From: Synechocystis salina LEGE 00031
GTDB lineage: Bacteria; Cyanobacteriota; Cyanobacteriia; Cyanobacteriales; Microcystaceae
Direction: 5' to 3'
Assembly (NCBI RefSeq): GCF_015207985.1
Contig: NZ_JADEVV010000034.1
Coordinates: 1 to 44,499, forward strand
Length of the DNA stretch: 44,499 nt
The stretch's first letter is position 1; every line of letters begins with the position of its first letter. Both the position numbers and the translations under genes were made by a program. The notes below the pieces were generated by a model. It did no database searches. It worked only from the letters and a program-made list of their open reading frames with translations, and was not told where the DNA came from. Below are positions 26,155 to 34,524 of the stretch, piece by piece.

Positions 26155-27486
26155 CTAAAAAACCCTAGCCTCCTCGGCGGTTAGACCATAGAGGTCATAG
26201 TCGTCGGTGGCGGTGATGGTCACAGGCATAATTTCGTTCAAGTTAGCGGTCCCTTTGACGTAGACCAGACCGTCCACTTCCGGGGCAAATCTGGATGCTC
26301 GGCCAATGAACTCCTCGGTGCTGGGATTTTCCTGTTCGATTAGCACATCCAAGGTTTGTCCCAAGCAGGCGGCATTTTTCTGGGCAGAAATGGGTTGCTG
26401 CAGGGCCATTAACCGATCCCGCCGATCGCCCATTACCTCTTCCGGCACAGCGTTAGGCAGGTCAAAGGCGGCGGTGCCTTCCTCTGGGGAAAAGGTAAAG
26501 ACTCCCACATGGTCAAATTGGTGGCGCTGGACAAAGTCTAACAAATGCTGAAAATGTGCCTCCGTTTCCCCCGGAAAACCAACAATGAAGGTGGTGCGCA
26601 AGACAGCGTCGGGAAGGGCGGTTTTGAGCTTGGTGATAATGTCGTCATTGACCTGACCTTGCCAGGGACGATGCATGGCTTTGAGAATGTCCGGGTGGGA
26701 GTGTTGCAGGGGCAAATCCAAATAGGGTAGGACGTTGGGCGTAGTGGCGATCGCCTCGATCACTTTCGGGGTCAATCCAGTGGGATAGGCGTAGTGAATG
26801 CGAATCCAGGGAATATCGACTTTGCCGAGGGCCTGTAATAGTTCCGCCAATTTTGGCTCCCCATACAAATCCAAACCGTAGTTGGTGGTGATCTGGGAGA
26901 TGAGAATTAATTCCTTTACTCCCTGGCTGGCCAATTGCTGAGCTTCGGCCACAATGGATTCGATGGGACGGGAGCGTTGCTTACCCCGCAGTTGGGGAAT
27001 AATGCAAAAGGCACAGCGATAATCACAACCTTCCGCCACCCGTAGATAGGCGATCGCCTCGTTGGTGGTGCGATAACGGGGTAAATGTTCGTCGGCAATG
27101 AAACTAGGATTAGCAGAAACTGCTTTGACCCTTTGGCCCTGTTCCGTTTGCCGGATAATATCAACAATGTTTTGGTAATCCCCTGTGCCCACCACAGCCA
27201 CTGCTTCGGGGATTTCTTCTAACAGTTGCTCTTGGAAATGTTGGGCCAGGCAACCGGAAATAACAATTTTCTTCTTCGCTTCAGCCAATTCCACCAAGGT
27301 CCGCACCGATTCCTGGCGGGCATCTTGGATAAAACTACAAGTATTAACAATGACGTAGTCGGCCAATTCTTCGTTGGCATCCACCTGGTAGCCGGCTTCC
27401 ACCAGCAGTCCCAGCATATGTTCCGAATCGATCCGGTTTTTTTCGCAACCTAAGTGGTTAATGGCGATCGTTGGCGTTTGGCCCAT
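26155..27486 (-). CDS. rimO: Ribosomal protein uS12 methylthiotransferase RimO
   Basis: A 443-residue radical-SAM methylthiotransferase that adds a methylthio group to an Asp of ribosomal protein S12. The N-terminal UPF0004 domain holds cluster Cys in [18 protein letters not shown] and ISGCLAQ. The radical-SAM cluster motif is CDYRCAFC (CxxxCxxC), followed by [15 protein letters not shown]-terminal TRAM-like domain (residues about 375-443) ends the protein. The CEKNRID and C-terminal sequences favour RimO over the related tRNA enzyme MiaB. It precedes crhR; from the literature, rimO and crhR are co-transcribed in PCC 6803 with processing between them. Confidence 0.94.
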   Translation of the reverse strand: MGQTPTIAINHLGCEKNRIDSEHMLGLLVEAGYQVDANEELADYVIVNTCSFIQDARQESVRTLVELAEAKKKIVISGCLAQHFQEQLLEEIPEAVAVVGTGDYQNIVDIIRQTEQGQRVKAVSANPSFIADEHLPRYRTTNEAIAYLRVAEGCDYRCAFCIIPQLRGKQRSRPIESIVAEAQQLASQGVKELILISQITTNYGLDLYGEPKLAELLQALGKVDIPWIRIHYAYPTGLTPKVIEAIATTPNVLPYLDLPLQHSHPDILKAMHRPWQGQVNDDIITKLKTALPDAVLRTTFIVGFPGETEAHFQHLLDFVQRHQFDHVGVFTFSPEEGTAAFDLPNAVPEEVMGDRRDRLMALQQPISAQKNAACLGQTLDVLIEQENPSTEEFIGRASRFAPEVDGLVYVKGTANLNEIMPVTITATDDYDLYGLTAEEARVF

Positions 27487-27767
27487 AAATTAATTACTAG
27501 GGATTAACTGACTATTGACTGAGTTCGAGTCCAAAGGATGTAGGGTAGGGACTAAACCAGGCAATGATCAGCAAATTCTGTAAACACAGCCTGCAGATGG
27601 GGAACGGTGGTCAGACCCTTTTTATTTGTAAAGACATTGTAACAGATTTACACCAGAAAACCTGAAGTCGTTTGGTGTAATGTTATACATTTGCTGACAT
27701 TGACCCCAAAACTAGGGCGATCGCCATGGGGCCACGGTGTTAGATACCGGAAAATTACGCCCTAAGA
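27487..27767. other. Intergenic region between rimO and the response regulator, with a hairpin
   Basis: 281 bases. A perfect 8-base inverted repeat TTACACCA / TGGTGTAA spans 27648-27680 around a 17-base loop. On the minus strand a TACAAT at 27641-27636, about 150 bases before rimO, could be a -10 element. The rest shows nothing else that I recognise: no tRNA, no long frame. Confidence 0.45.
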
Positions 27768-28523
27768 TCAACCAAAACGATAGCCGAAACCCCGCACTGT
27801 AACTAAGTATTCCGGCTGACTAGGGTCTTGTTCTAGCTTTTCCCGCAGCCAGCGGATATGGACATCCACCGTTTTGCTATCTCCCATAAAATCAATGCCC
27901 CAAATATGTTCAATTAACTGTTCCCTGGACCAGACCCGACGGGGATAGCTCATGAACAATTCCAACAGGCGGAATTCCTTCGGGGCTAGATTGACTTCTT
28001 CTCCCCGCATTAACACCCGGCATTCCTGGGGATAGAGCACCAAGTCTCGAAATTTACGGAATGGGGCAATGTTGTTACCGGCCAGGCCTTGGCGACGGAT
28101 CATGGCCCGGCAACGGGCAACCAATTCTTTCAGGCTAAAGGGCTTAGTGATGTAGTCATCAGCCCCCACTTCTAAGCCAGTGACCTTTTCCATTTCACTG
28201 CCCTTGGCACTGACAATTAAAATCGGAGTGTTATCGCCACCAAAGCGCAAACTACGACACACATCTAAACCGTTTACCTGGGGAAGCATGATGTCGAGAA
28301 TGATCAGGTCAACGGCGGCCTGGCCTGGGTCTTCGCTAAATTCTTGCAACAGGGCTAAAGCGTCGCGGCCATCGTCCACTGCATAGACTTCATAACCTTC
28401 TTCCTGCAGTGAGAGGACAATGGTTTCACGGATGGAAACTTCGTCTTCAACAACCAAAATACGATGGCTGGGGGGAATTTCCTGGTGTTGGAGACTATGG
28501 GGGGGGGCTTCTAGCGTTGCCAT
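27768..28523 (-). CDS. OmpR/PhoB-type response regulator
   Basis: A 251-residue two-component regulator. The receiver domain (about 17-140) has ILVVEDEVSIRET, phospho-acceptor Asp in LIILDIMLPQVNG, SAKGSE and the Lys of DDYITKPFS. The winged-helix DNA-binding domain (about 155-250) has LAPKEFRLLELFM, SREQLIEHIWG and TVDVHIRWLREKLE. Upstream in-frame starts exist at 28556 (ATG) and 28565 (GTG), but a promoter-like pair lies directly before 28556, so the ATG at 28523 fits better. No sensor kinase is adjacent. Target genes are unknown, but a dyad overlaps its own promoter and may be autoregulatory. Confidence 0.9.
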   Translation of the reverse strand: MATLEAPPHSLQHQEIPPSHRILVVEDEVSIRETIVLSLQEEGYEVYAVDDGRDALALLQEFSEDPGQAAVDLIILDIMLPQVNGLDVCRSLRFGGDNTPILIVSAKGSEMEKVTGLEVGADDYITKPFSLKELVARCRAMIRRQGLAGNNIAPFRKFRDLVLYPQECRVLMRGEEVNLAPKEFRLLELFMSYPRRVWSREQLIEHIWGIDFMGDSKTVDVHIRWLREKLEQDPSQPEYLVTVRGFGYRFG

Positions 28524-28538
28524 TGGGAAACCTACTAG

Positions 28539-28585
28539 ATGTTGTTTAACCAACATATAACACACAAGATTGATGTTAACAGCAA
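28539..28585 (-). promoter_or_regulatory. Candidate promoter and dyad operator of the response regulator gene
   Basis: On the minus strand, TTGCTG at 28585-28580 and TGTTAT at 28562-28557 are separated by 17 bases, a reasonable sigma-70-type promoter. Directly downstream, 28556-28539 is an 18-base dyad ATGTTG-6-CAACAT, which would span the transcription start. The position suits a repressor site or autoregulation. Prediction from sequence only. Confidence 0.5.
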
Positions 28586-28739
28586 ACTTTTTTGGCAGAA
28601 TAATGACATGGGGAAGGAAGCAAACCTCCCCTAGTCCTGAAAATTGTCCATGGAGAAATTTCCCTCCTTTGCCATTAAAGGGAAATCATTGGATTTATAA
28701 AACCTAGGTGTGGAATGGGACTTGATTTAGTTTTGGCCC

Positions 28740-29222
28740 CTAGAATTTACCGAAGCCCTCATCGACTAAGCTTGGCTTATTCTGATAGGCGGCCACCGCT
28801 AGGCGATCGCACCGCTCATTTTCTTTGTTGCCAGCGTGGGCTTTGACCCACTGAAACGTAACCTGGTGTTTTTCGCACAGCGCTAACATCGTTTCCCAGA
28901 GATCGGGATTTTTGGCCTTTTCCTTGGCATTTCTTTGCCATCCCTTGGCCTTCCATTTCTTGGCCCAACCCTTGCTCATGGCATCGACCAGATAGCGGGA
29001 ATCGGTGTAGAGCAATACCTGGGACGGTTCCGGTAAGTGACTCAAGGCGGCGATCGCCCCCATAATTTCCATGCGGTTGTTGGTGGTCATTTTATAACCG
29101 GCGGATAGTTCCTCCCGGCGACCATCATCGTAGAGAATTACTGCGCCATAGCCACCGGGGCCAGGATTCATGGAACAAGCGCCATCGGTGTAGAGGGTTA
29201 CGGAGTTTGGGGTGGAGGCCAT
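28740..29222 (-). CDS. rnhA: Ribonuclease HI
   Basis: A 160-residue RNase HI, cleaving RNA in RNA-DNA hybrids. The four catalytic acids are D13 (LYTDGAC), E52 (NNRMEIMGA), D74 (LLYTDSRYL) and D139 (NERCDRLA), and the active His lies in WVKAHAGNKENE. The basic handle region (KGWAKKWKAKGWQRNAKEKAK) is present, as in the E. coli enzyme. The ATG at 29222 is chosen; a TTG at 29237 would add five residues. It lies upstream of the response regulator gene with a 216-base gap and is divergent from the small membrane protein gene. Confidence 0.97.
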   Translation of the reverse strand: MASTPNSVTLYTDGACSMNPGPGGYGAVILYDDGRREELSAGYKMTTNNRMEIMGAIAALSHLPEPSQVLLYTDSRYLVDAMSKGWAKKWKAKGWQRNAKEKAKNPDLWETMLALCEKHQVTFQWVKAHAGNKENERCDRLAVAAYQNKPSLVDEGFGKF

Positions 29223-29335
29223 GGACAAATTCAGCAAGGTTAGGGTTAATGGAAAAGTCAGCGCCGGTCAAGCTGGGCTCGCAAGCAGGATGGAAAATCA
29301 GAGTGAACGAAGATCGTTTTGCCGACACGAAACTG

Positions 29336-29659
29336 ATGCGCCTACAACTTTGTTTATATCTGCTTCCCGTAGTGGGCATATTACCGTCCCTCTGGCAGTT
29401 GCGCCAACCAGACCAACCTGGTTGGGCCGACCATGAGTATCATCGTCAACGTCGCCGCTTGAGCCGTCGGTCATTGCAGTTAACCCTGGGCTGGCTCTGT
29501 CTGTATTTACTGCTCTGGGGGACTGGCCAGGGGACGGGGGAATTGGCAGGATTTAGACTGATGTACCTGAATGGTCTGATCAGCACCGGTTATTTCCTGG
29601 TGTGTTTGCTTTGGATGGGCAGAATTTTTTTCCAGCCTTTGCCATCTGCGAAGAAATAG
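29336..29659 (+). CDS. Small membrane protein of unknown function, three helices
   Basis: A 107-residue protein from the ATG at 29336. Three hydrophobic segments are visible: LCLYLLPVVGILPSLW (about 4-20), LTLGWLCLYLLLWGT (about 53-68) and YLNGLISTGYFLVCLLWMG (about 78-98). A basic, Arg-rich loop (HRQRRRLSRRS) lies between helices 1 and 2 and probably stays in the cytoplasm. I do not recognise the family. The open frame continues upstream to 29207, but the extra part overlaps rnhA and lacks hydrophobic or conserved-looking sequence; a GTG at 29303 is another option. It converges on the PilB-like gene, with stops 8 bases apart. Confidence 0.68.
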   Translation: MRLQLCLYLLPVVGILPSLWQLRQPDQPGWADHEYHRQRRRLSRRSLQLTLGWLCLYLLLWGTGQGTGELAGFRLMYLNGLISTGYFLVCLLWMGRIFFQPLPSAKK

Positions 29660-29667
29660 TGCCTGGA

Positions 29668-32115
29668 TTACCAAGGGTCAATCACGGACTTGAACGGATT
29701 GAGTTTACCCTGTTCTGGGGAATTGGTTTCTTCTTCCGCAATGAAGGTTTCTTCCCCGGCATTGGGGGGAGCGGCGGACGATGGCTCCAATTCGTCGATT
29801 AATAATTCTTCAATTTTATCAAAGCCTTCCATGACGGTGATGTTCTGGTCATGCCTATCCCTCACCTTGGGCTTTTTGTGGGCGGATAAATCCTCTAGGG
29901 CTTGCAATTCCGCCATCAGGTCTAAGTTGGGGCCAGAAGCAGATGGGGGATGGGGGGGAGCGATATGGGGTCGGGGGGCAGAAGGGCGATCGCCCGCCAT
30001 TTTTTTCAAATCCGCCAGGGTACGGTTAAGCTCTTGCACAGATTTTTCCAGTTGTTGCAGACGTTGCCACCATTGGTCGTTGGGGGGCACACTTTCTCCT
30101 GGGTGAGGTTGACTTGCGGGGGTGGCAACTGGAGGGGGAGCCGTAATACTAGCCGCAGTGGGGGAGGTTTGGGGCGATAGTTGCTGGGGCAGTTGGGGAA
30201 AAAGTCGGTTTACTTCTTCGAGGGTGGTAACTCCCTGACTCACTAAGGCGATCGCCGTCCGAGCGGGACTGGCAATACCGGCTTGATTAAGACCGTTGAT
30301 AATTTCTTCATGGGAGCAGGGGCCACTGACCAACTGTTGGAGTTCAGGAGTGACCGACACCACCTCAAATACCCCTGTCATGCCAGCGTAACCCAGGCCA
30401 TGGCACTGACGACAGAGGCGACTTTTGATCATGGGTTGGGCCATTAGCTCCACACTCAAACTGTTAGCCCGATAAATGGGCCCCGCAGGCAAACCAAAAC
30501 GCTGTTGCTCTTCCAGTGTCACCTCCCCCTTCAAACGACAGGCAGGACACACCCGCCGCACTAGTCGCTGGGAAACAATGCCCTTGAGGTGTTGTCCGAG
30601 TACTGCCGGTTCAAACCATTCCTGCAGCTGGACGATCGCCGAGGGCACATCTTTGGCAATAACGGAGGTGAAAACTAAACGTCCTTGGTTGAGGGCCTGG
30701 GTCAAAGCCTGGGCGGTTTCTTGATCTTCCAAGGGGTCCACCGCCACCACTGGGGGGAACTGCTCCTGGAGGGACTGCACTGCCTTCTCGCCGGTAAAGT
30801 CCTTTTGGAGGTTAATCTCTAACTGATTAATGTCTTTATAGATATGAACCAGGGGATCGGACACCAGGGCGACGGCACGATCCTGTTCCAACTGTTTTCC
30901 CAAAAAAGCTTCCATGGTGGTGGTTTTGCCGCCATAAGCCGCCCCGATCACCACCACTAAACCCTGGGATTGCTCAGCTAATTTTTGCAAACTTTCCTGG
31001 CCCTGGCGATCGCCACAAAGTTGGGTAAAATCGGGCAATTTTTCTAGGGAAGGCACCACCCGCACCAGTACTTTTTCGCCGTAAAAACTGGGGAGAATAT
31101 TGACGTAGAAAAATACCGACTGGCCGTTATAACTTTTGCGGATGCGGGCCTTTTGGGGCACATTGGTCTGGCTGGTGTCCAAATGGGTCATGGTTTTCAG
31201 CCTAGTGACCAGTTTGGGTCCTAATTCCCTGGGCAAGGGTTCGAGCAACATACACAAATTACCGCCCTTGCGAATCCGCACTAGCACCTGATTATCCTGG
31301 GGATCAATGTGAATTTCGCTGGCCCCTTCCCGTAAGCCCAGAATAAGAATCTTATTGGCTAATTTAACTTCTGGCCCTTCGGCTTTGGTATCTGAGGTTG
31401 GAACAGATACATTCTCCCCTATGGCACTGACCGGCGGAGCAGTGGGGGGAGCAACCGGGGGAGTATTCTGTAGAGCGGCGATTTGTTGGGGCAAATCCTC
31501 AATTATTTCCGTCACTTCCACCACCGTTGCCTTGCCATCGTAGGGATTTTCGGCGATCGCCGTTTGGTCGTGGGCGCTGAGGGCAGCCTGCACTTCCGGA
31601 TCGTGGTAAAGCTGGTCAATTAAATTGTCAAAATCTTCCCTAGTTACCCCCCGCCGCCGCAGGGTAAGACTATGGGGGGACAATTGCCGTTGCAAAAATT
31701 GACCTGCTTCCTTACTGCTAGGGTCCACCATCACCACCAACAATGCACCGGGATCTTCCCGATAATGTAGAGGCAAAAAACCATACTGACGGCAGACGGG
31801 CAAAGGAAAGTAACGGTTCAGTAAACTGGCGATCTCCTCGGTGTTGGCCAGGGTCATCAACTGATGTTGGTCAAAAAATTTCACCCCATGGATCACCGAG
31901 AGGGCAAACTGTTGTTGAGCTTGGTACTGACGATGTAGTTCGTCGGGCAAAGATTCCCCCAACATTGTTTCCACCAACGTCGGCAGAGCAATGCCGGTGC
32001 GGCGAGCCTCCATTAAAGCCTGATGAATTTGAGAAAGGGAAAGATAACCCGCTTCAATGAGGGCTTGTTCAAAGGGGGAAAGGCTAAATTCGGGGGAATC
32101 GGAGGGTAAGACCAT
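29668..32115 (-). CDS. pilB2: PilB/GspE-type secretion ATPase with degraded catalytic motifs (PilB2)
   Basis: An 815-residue protein. An MshEN-type N-terminal domain (about 10-165) and a Pro-rich linker precede the ATPase region (250-590). Retained are the Asp-box start SEIHIDP, Walker A GAAYGGKT at 391-398, and the zinc tetracysteine (C523, C526, C568, C571). Altered are Walker B, where the usual GEIRD is replaced by DPLED at 460-464 (the catalytic Glu aligns with Pro461), and the His box, where STLHTND-like sequence is SVIAKDV with no His. A long acidic, Pro-rich C-terminal extension (about 630-815, with a coiled-coil segment LQQLEKSVQELNRTL) is atypical. In PCC 6803 the second PilB (slr0079) is not essential for motility, from memory. 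Confidence 0.85.
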   Translation of the reverse strand: MVLPSDSPEFSLSPFEQALIEAGYLSLSQIHQALMEARRTGIALPTLVETMLGESLPDELHRQYQAQQQFALSVIHGVKFFDQHQLMTLANTEEIASLLNRYFPLPVCRQYGFLPLHYREDPGALLVVMVDPSSKEAGQFLQRQLSPHSLTLRRRGVTREDFDNLIDQLYHDPEVQAALSAHDQTAIAENPYDGKATVVEVTEIIEDLPQQIAALQNTPPVAPPTAPPVSAIGENVSVPTSDTKAEGPEVKLANKILILGLREGASEIHIDPQDNQVLVRIRKGGNLCMLLEPLPRELGPKLVTRLKTMTHLDTSQTNVPQKARIRKSYNGQSVFFYVNILPSFYGEKVLVRVVPSLEKLPDFTQLCGDRQGQESLQKLAEQSQGLVVVIGAAYGGKTTTMEAFLGKQLEQDRAVALVSDPLVHIYKDINQLEINLQKDFTGEKAVQSLQEQFPPVVAVDPLEDQETAQALTQALNQGRLVFTSVIAKDVPSAIVQLQEWFEPAVLGQHLKGIVSQRLVRRVCPACRLKGEVTLEEQQRFGLPAGPIYRANSLSVELMAQPMIKSRLCRQCHGLGYAGMTGVFEVVSVTPELQQLVSGPCSHEEIINGLNQAGIASPARTAIALVSQGVTTLEEVNRLFPQLPQQLSPQTSPTAASITAPPPVATPASQPHPGESVPPNDQWWQRLQQLEKSVQELNRTLADLKKMAGDRPSAPRPHIAPPHPPSASGPNLDLMAELQALEDLSAHKKPKVRDRHDQNITVMEGFDKIEELLIDELEPSSAAPPNAGEETFIAEEETNSPEQGKLNPFKSVIDPW

Positions 32116-32658
32116 GGCGGGGGCGGCGGAGATAACGGTTCAACAAACAACAACAGTGGTGACTAGTGCTAGTTTCAGCATGCCTCAAAGGAGCGAAATC
32201 CTATCAAAATTCCGCTAAATGCCTAAGGCTGACAATTTTTTTCACTCAACTTAGTACTTTCCCCTAGTTTAAGCAATGGTTGGCTAACCGGGGTCAATTT
32301 ATATCGATTTCAATCTAATTGCATGGGCAGTTTTCCTGCAAATCGACAATGAAGTTTATTTTTACCCTAAATTTTTTGCCCTAGATATTTGGTTTTTCTT
32401 CCACCAAGAAAATGGGGAAATATCCCAAAAGTATAAAATTTTTCTTTGTAATTGCTCCCTCCAGTTCGGCAAGCTGGAGCTTGGTCTTTTTCTCGGGTTT
32501 ACCAGTGTTGATTAACCAAGCATAATAGGCACTTACAGCGAACTCTACAGCGGCTTGATATGCATAAAACACTCGTAAAGCTCAACTATGTAAGGGTTTT
32601 GTTGTGCCATCCAGAGCCCTAGGCGCTGTCCCCCCCCCGATGACAGGGATTACCAAAA
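32116..32658. other. 543-base gap between the PilB-like gene and queD
   Basis: AT-rich DNA with no confident gene. It contains one small minus-strand frame (32381-32572, listed separately) and a run of nine C at 32630-32638 that could be prone to slippage or assembly error. No tRNA, terminator or repeat is recognised. The C-run lies about 20 bases past the queD stop. Confidence 0.5.
32381..32572 (-). CDS. Possible small protein or gene remnant (63 residues, uncertain)
   Basis: A frame starting with GTG, beginning MFYAYQAAVEFAVSAYYAWL and ending FLVEEKPNI. An in-frame TGA four codons upstream limits the start. Composition is protein-like, with an amphipathic or hydrophobic start and a Lys-rich middle, but I recognise no family. 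It could be a real small gene, or a remnant of a larger one. It lies on the queD strand 86 bases downstream. No ribosome binding site is convincing. Confidence 0.25.
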   Translation of the reverse strand: MFYAYQAAVEFAVSAYYAWLINTGKPEKKTKLQLAELEGAITKKNFILLGYFPIFLVEEKPNI

Positions 32659-33048
32659 TCAGAGAAATGTGGACAGGCGGGGCGAGAAGTAACGGGCGGC
32701 GGAGGTACAGGTTTCCAGCACTTCCACCGAATGTAACCCCGGTACCCCAGCTTCTTCTAACTTGGCAAAGATCCAAGCGGCGATCGCCTCACTGGTGGGG
32801 CTTTCCAAGCCGAGACTTTCGTTGAGGTAATAATGGTCGAGGTAGTTTTTCACCAAGGGGTCCAAATGGGCTTTGAGCACACTAAAATCCATCACCATAC
32901 CCGTTTCTGAACCAGTGGTTTTGAGGCGATCGCTGGCCACGTAAACCCGTCCCCGAAAACTGTGGCCATGTAAACGCCGACATTTTCCTTCATGGTGGGG
33001 CAATTGGTGGGCCGCCTCAAAGGAAAATTCCTTATAAATAATCCACAT
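32659..33048 (-). CDS. queD: 6-carboxy-tetrahydropterin synthase / PTPS family
   Basis: A 129-residue T-fold enzyme of the 6-pyruvoyl-tetrahydropterin synthase family. Zinc-binding His14, His27 and His29 are in FEAAHQLPHH and LHGHSF, and catalytic Cys23 is in GKCRRLHG. The substrate-binding Glu is in VEVLETCTSAARY. QueD converts dihydroneopterin triphosphate to carboxytetrahydropterin, an early step to queuosine; eukaryotic-type PTPS gives tetrahydrobiopterin. The short CRRLHGH spacing is typical of bacterial QueD, but cyanobacterial members are not all tested and a pterin role is possible. It is divergent from gmhA. No preQ1 riboswitch is recognised in its leader. Confidence 0.85.
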   Translation of the reverse strand: MWIIYKEFSFEAAHQLPHHEGKCRRLHGHSFRGRVYVASDRLKTTGSETGMVMDFSVLKAHLDPLVKNYLDHYYLNESLGLESPTSEAIAAWIFAKLEEAGVPGLHSVEVLETCTSAARYFSPRLSTFL

Positions 33049-33265
33049 AAAAATCTCAAATCACTGTCTGCTCACCCTAGGATGAGGGAAAACCGTCCCC
33101 AGTGACCAAACGCCAACCCCTTTAACATTAGCCAATTTTTGCCTCCCTCGATTAAGATGAGGAACTATATTTTGGCCCCTGCCACTTTTTTGCGGTAATG
33201 GGAGTCCCTAAAAGTCGAAGCTAGATTTTGCTTGTTGCTTCAGGCTTTGAAAATGAGGATTTACT

Positions 33266-33850
33266 ATGTCTGAATGGGTTGAACAGCGATTACAGTCCCT
33301 TGCCAAGGCTTTTGACCAATCCTATTGCACAGCCATTGAGGCCGTGGTGGACCTGATTTGCCAAAGATTCCAGGCAGGCAACAAATTGCTCATCTGCGGT
33401 AACGGGGGATCCGCCGCCGATGCCCAACATCTGGCCGCTGAGTTTGTCGGCCGTTTTCATTTCAACCGCCAAGCCCTACCGGCGATCGCCTTAACTGCCA
33501 ACAGTTCCATCCTCACTTCTGTCAGCAACGACTATACCTACGACATTGTTTTTTCCCGCCAGGTGGAAGCTTTAGGGCAACCGGGGGACGTTCTTTGGGG
33601 TTTATCCACCTCTGGCAAATCCACCAATGTGCTCCATGCACTGAAATGTGCCAAGGATAGGGGTTTGCACACCATTGGCATGGCTGGTAATAACGGCGGT
33701 TTGTTCCAGGAATTTGCCGACTATCCCCTCTTCATTGCCGATAAAAATACCCCCTGCATCCAAGAAGTGCATTTGATGACCTACCACCACATCTGTGAAC
33801 AGGTGGAATCCCGTCTCTTCGCCCAAAAGTCCGTTGGCGTTAAGGTATAG
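33266..33850 (+). CDS. gmhA: Phosphoheptose isomerase (sedoheptulose 7-phosphate isomerase)
   Basis: A 194-residue SIS-domain isomerase converting sedoheptulose 7-phosphate to D-glycero-D-manno-heptose 7-phosphate, the first step to ADP- or GDP-heptose. The phosphate/sugar site is CGNGGSAADAQHLAAEFVGRF, followed by SNDYTYD and LWGLSTSGKSTNV. The C-terminal Glu/His metal site is IQEVHLMTYHHICE. A GAGG ribosome binding site lies 7 bases before the ATG at 33266. A GmhB-like phosphatase and a glycosyltransferase follow, making a heptose-transfer cassette likely, for surface polysaccharide or S-layer glycan. Confidence 0.94.
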   Translation: MSEWVEQRLQSLAKAFDQSYCTAIEAVVDLICQRFQAGNKLLICGNGGSAADAQHLAAEFVGRFHFNRQALPAIALTANSSILTSVSNDYTYDIVFSRQVEALGQPGDVLWGLSTSGKSTNVLHALKCAKDRGLHTIGMAGNNGGLFQEFADYPLFIADKNTPCIQEVHLMTYHHICEQVESRLFAQKSVGVKV

Positions 33851-33954
33851 CTGAAAAAGGAACCAAAATTAGTTCCACCGAGAATCAGACTATTTCCCTG
33901 CCTGGTAAAATGCTAAGGCCCTTTTTAACCTAGCCAAAATCCACACCGATAACC

Positions 33955-34524
33955 TTGAGTGCCCTCCGCAAAGCTCTGTTCCTCGACCGTGACGGCGTCA
34001 TCATTGACTATATTCCCTACCTTGGTAAGCCAGAACAAGTGCAGTTACCCCGGGGTGCCGGACCAGCTTTAATCCAGTGGCAAAAAGCCGGTTATTTATT
34101 AATTGTGATCACCAACCAGGCGGGCATTGGCCGGGGTTATTTTGACCATGGTGACGTGGCGGCGGTGCATGACAAAATTCAACGGGAGTATGGCAAAGAG
34201 GGAGTAAAGTTCACCGATTTTTTCCTTTGCCCCCACCATCCAGAGGAAGGCTGTGATTGCCGCAAACCTGCCCCCGAAATGCTGTTGCGGGCGGCAGAGC
34301 AGTACCAAATTTCTCTCCAAGAATCCTACTTTATTGGTGATGCCCCCAGTGACGTTGGAGCGGCCATTGCCGCTGGTTGCCAACCAGTGGTGCTACTAAC
34401 AGGTCGGGGCCAGGAAACCTGCCAGAAGTTGGATAAATTTGCGGCGCAATTAGCAGAGCCGATTCCCGTCTTTGCCAATCTGGGGGAAACTGTTAGTCTG
34501 CTGGCTTCCCCCTCAAGCGAATGA
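33955..34524 (+). CDS. gmhB: D-glycero-D-manno-heptose 1,7-bisphosphate phosphatase (HAD, GmhB-like)
   Basis: A 189-residue HAD phosphatase. The nucleophile motif is LFLDRDGVIIDYIPY (Asp10, Asp12), motif II is VITNQAGIGRGYF, the zinc loop is CPHHPEEGCDCRKP, and motif IV is YFIGDAPSDVGAA. These match GmhB, which removes the C7 phosphate from heptose 1,7-bisphosphate; histidinol-phosphatase homologues share the fold. The start must be TTG at 33955, because no ATG or GTG in frame precedes the DxD motif; translation may therefore be weak. Its stop overlaps the next gene's start as ATGA. It lies 104 bases after gmhA. The heptose kinase/adenylyltransferase is not in the window. Confidence 0.88.
   Translation: MSALRKALFLDRDGVIIDYIPYLGKPEQVQLPRGAGPALIQWQKAGYLLIVITNQAGIGRGYFDHGDVAAVHDKIQREYGKEGVKFTDFFLCPHHPEEGCDCRKPAPEMLLRAAEQYQISLQESYFIGDAPSDVGAAIAAGCQPVVLLTGRGQETCQKLDKFAAQLAEPIPVFANLGETVSLLASPSSE

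Noticed and set aside
29690-30106. 138-codon plus-strand frame over the PilB2 C-terminal tail
   Set aside because: It arises from the biased composition of the acidic/Pro-rich tail on the other strand.
32582-32660. tRNA-like or small-RNA-like GC stretch beside the C-run
   Set aside because: No cloverleaf, anticodon arm or T-loop consensus can be formed.
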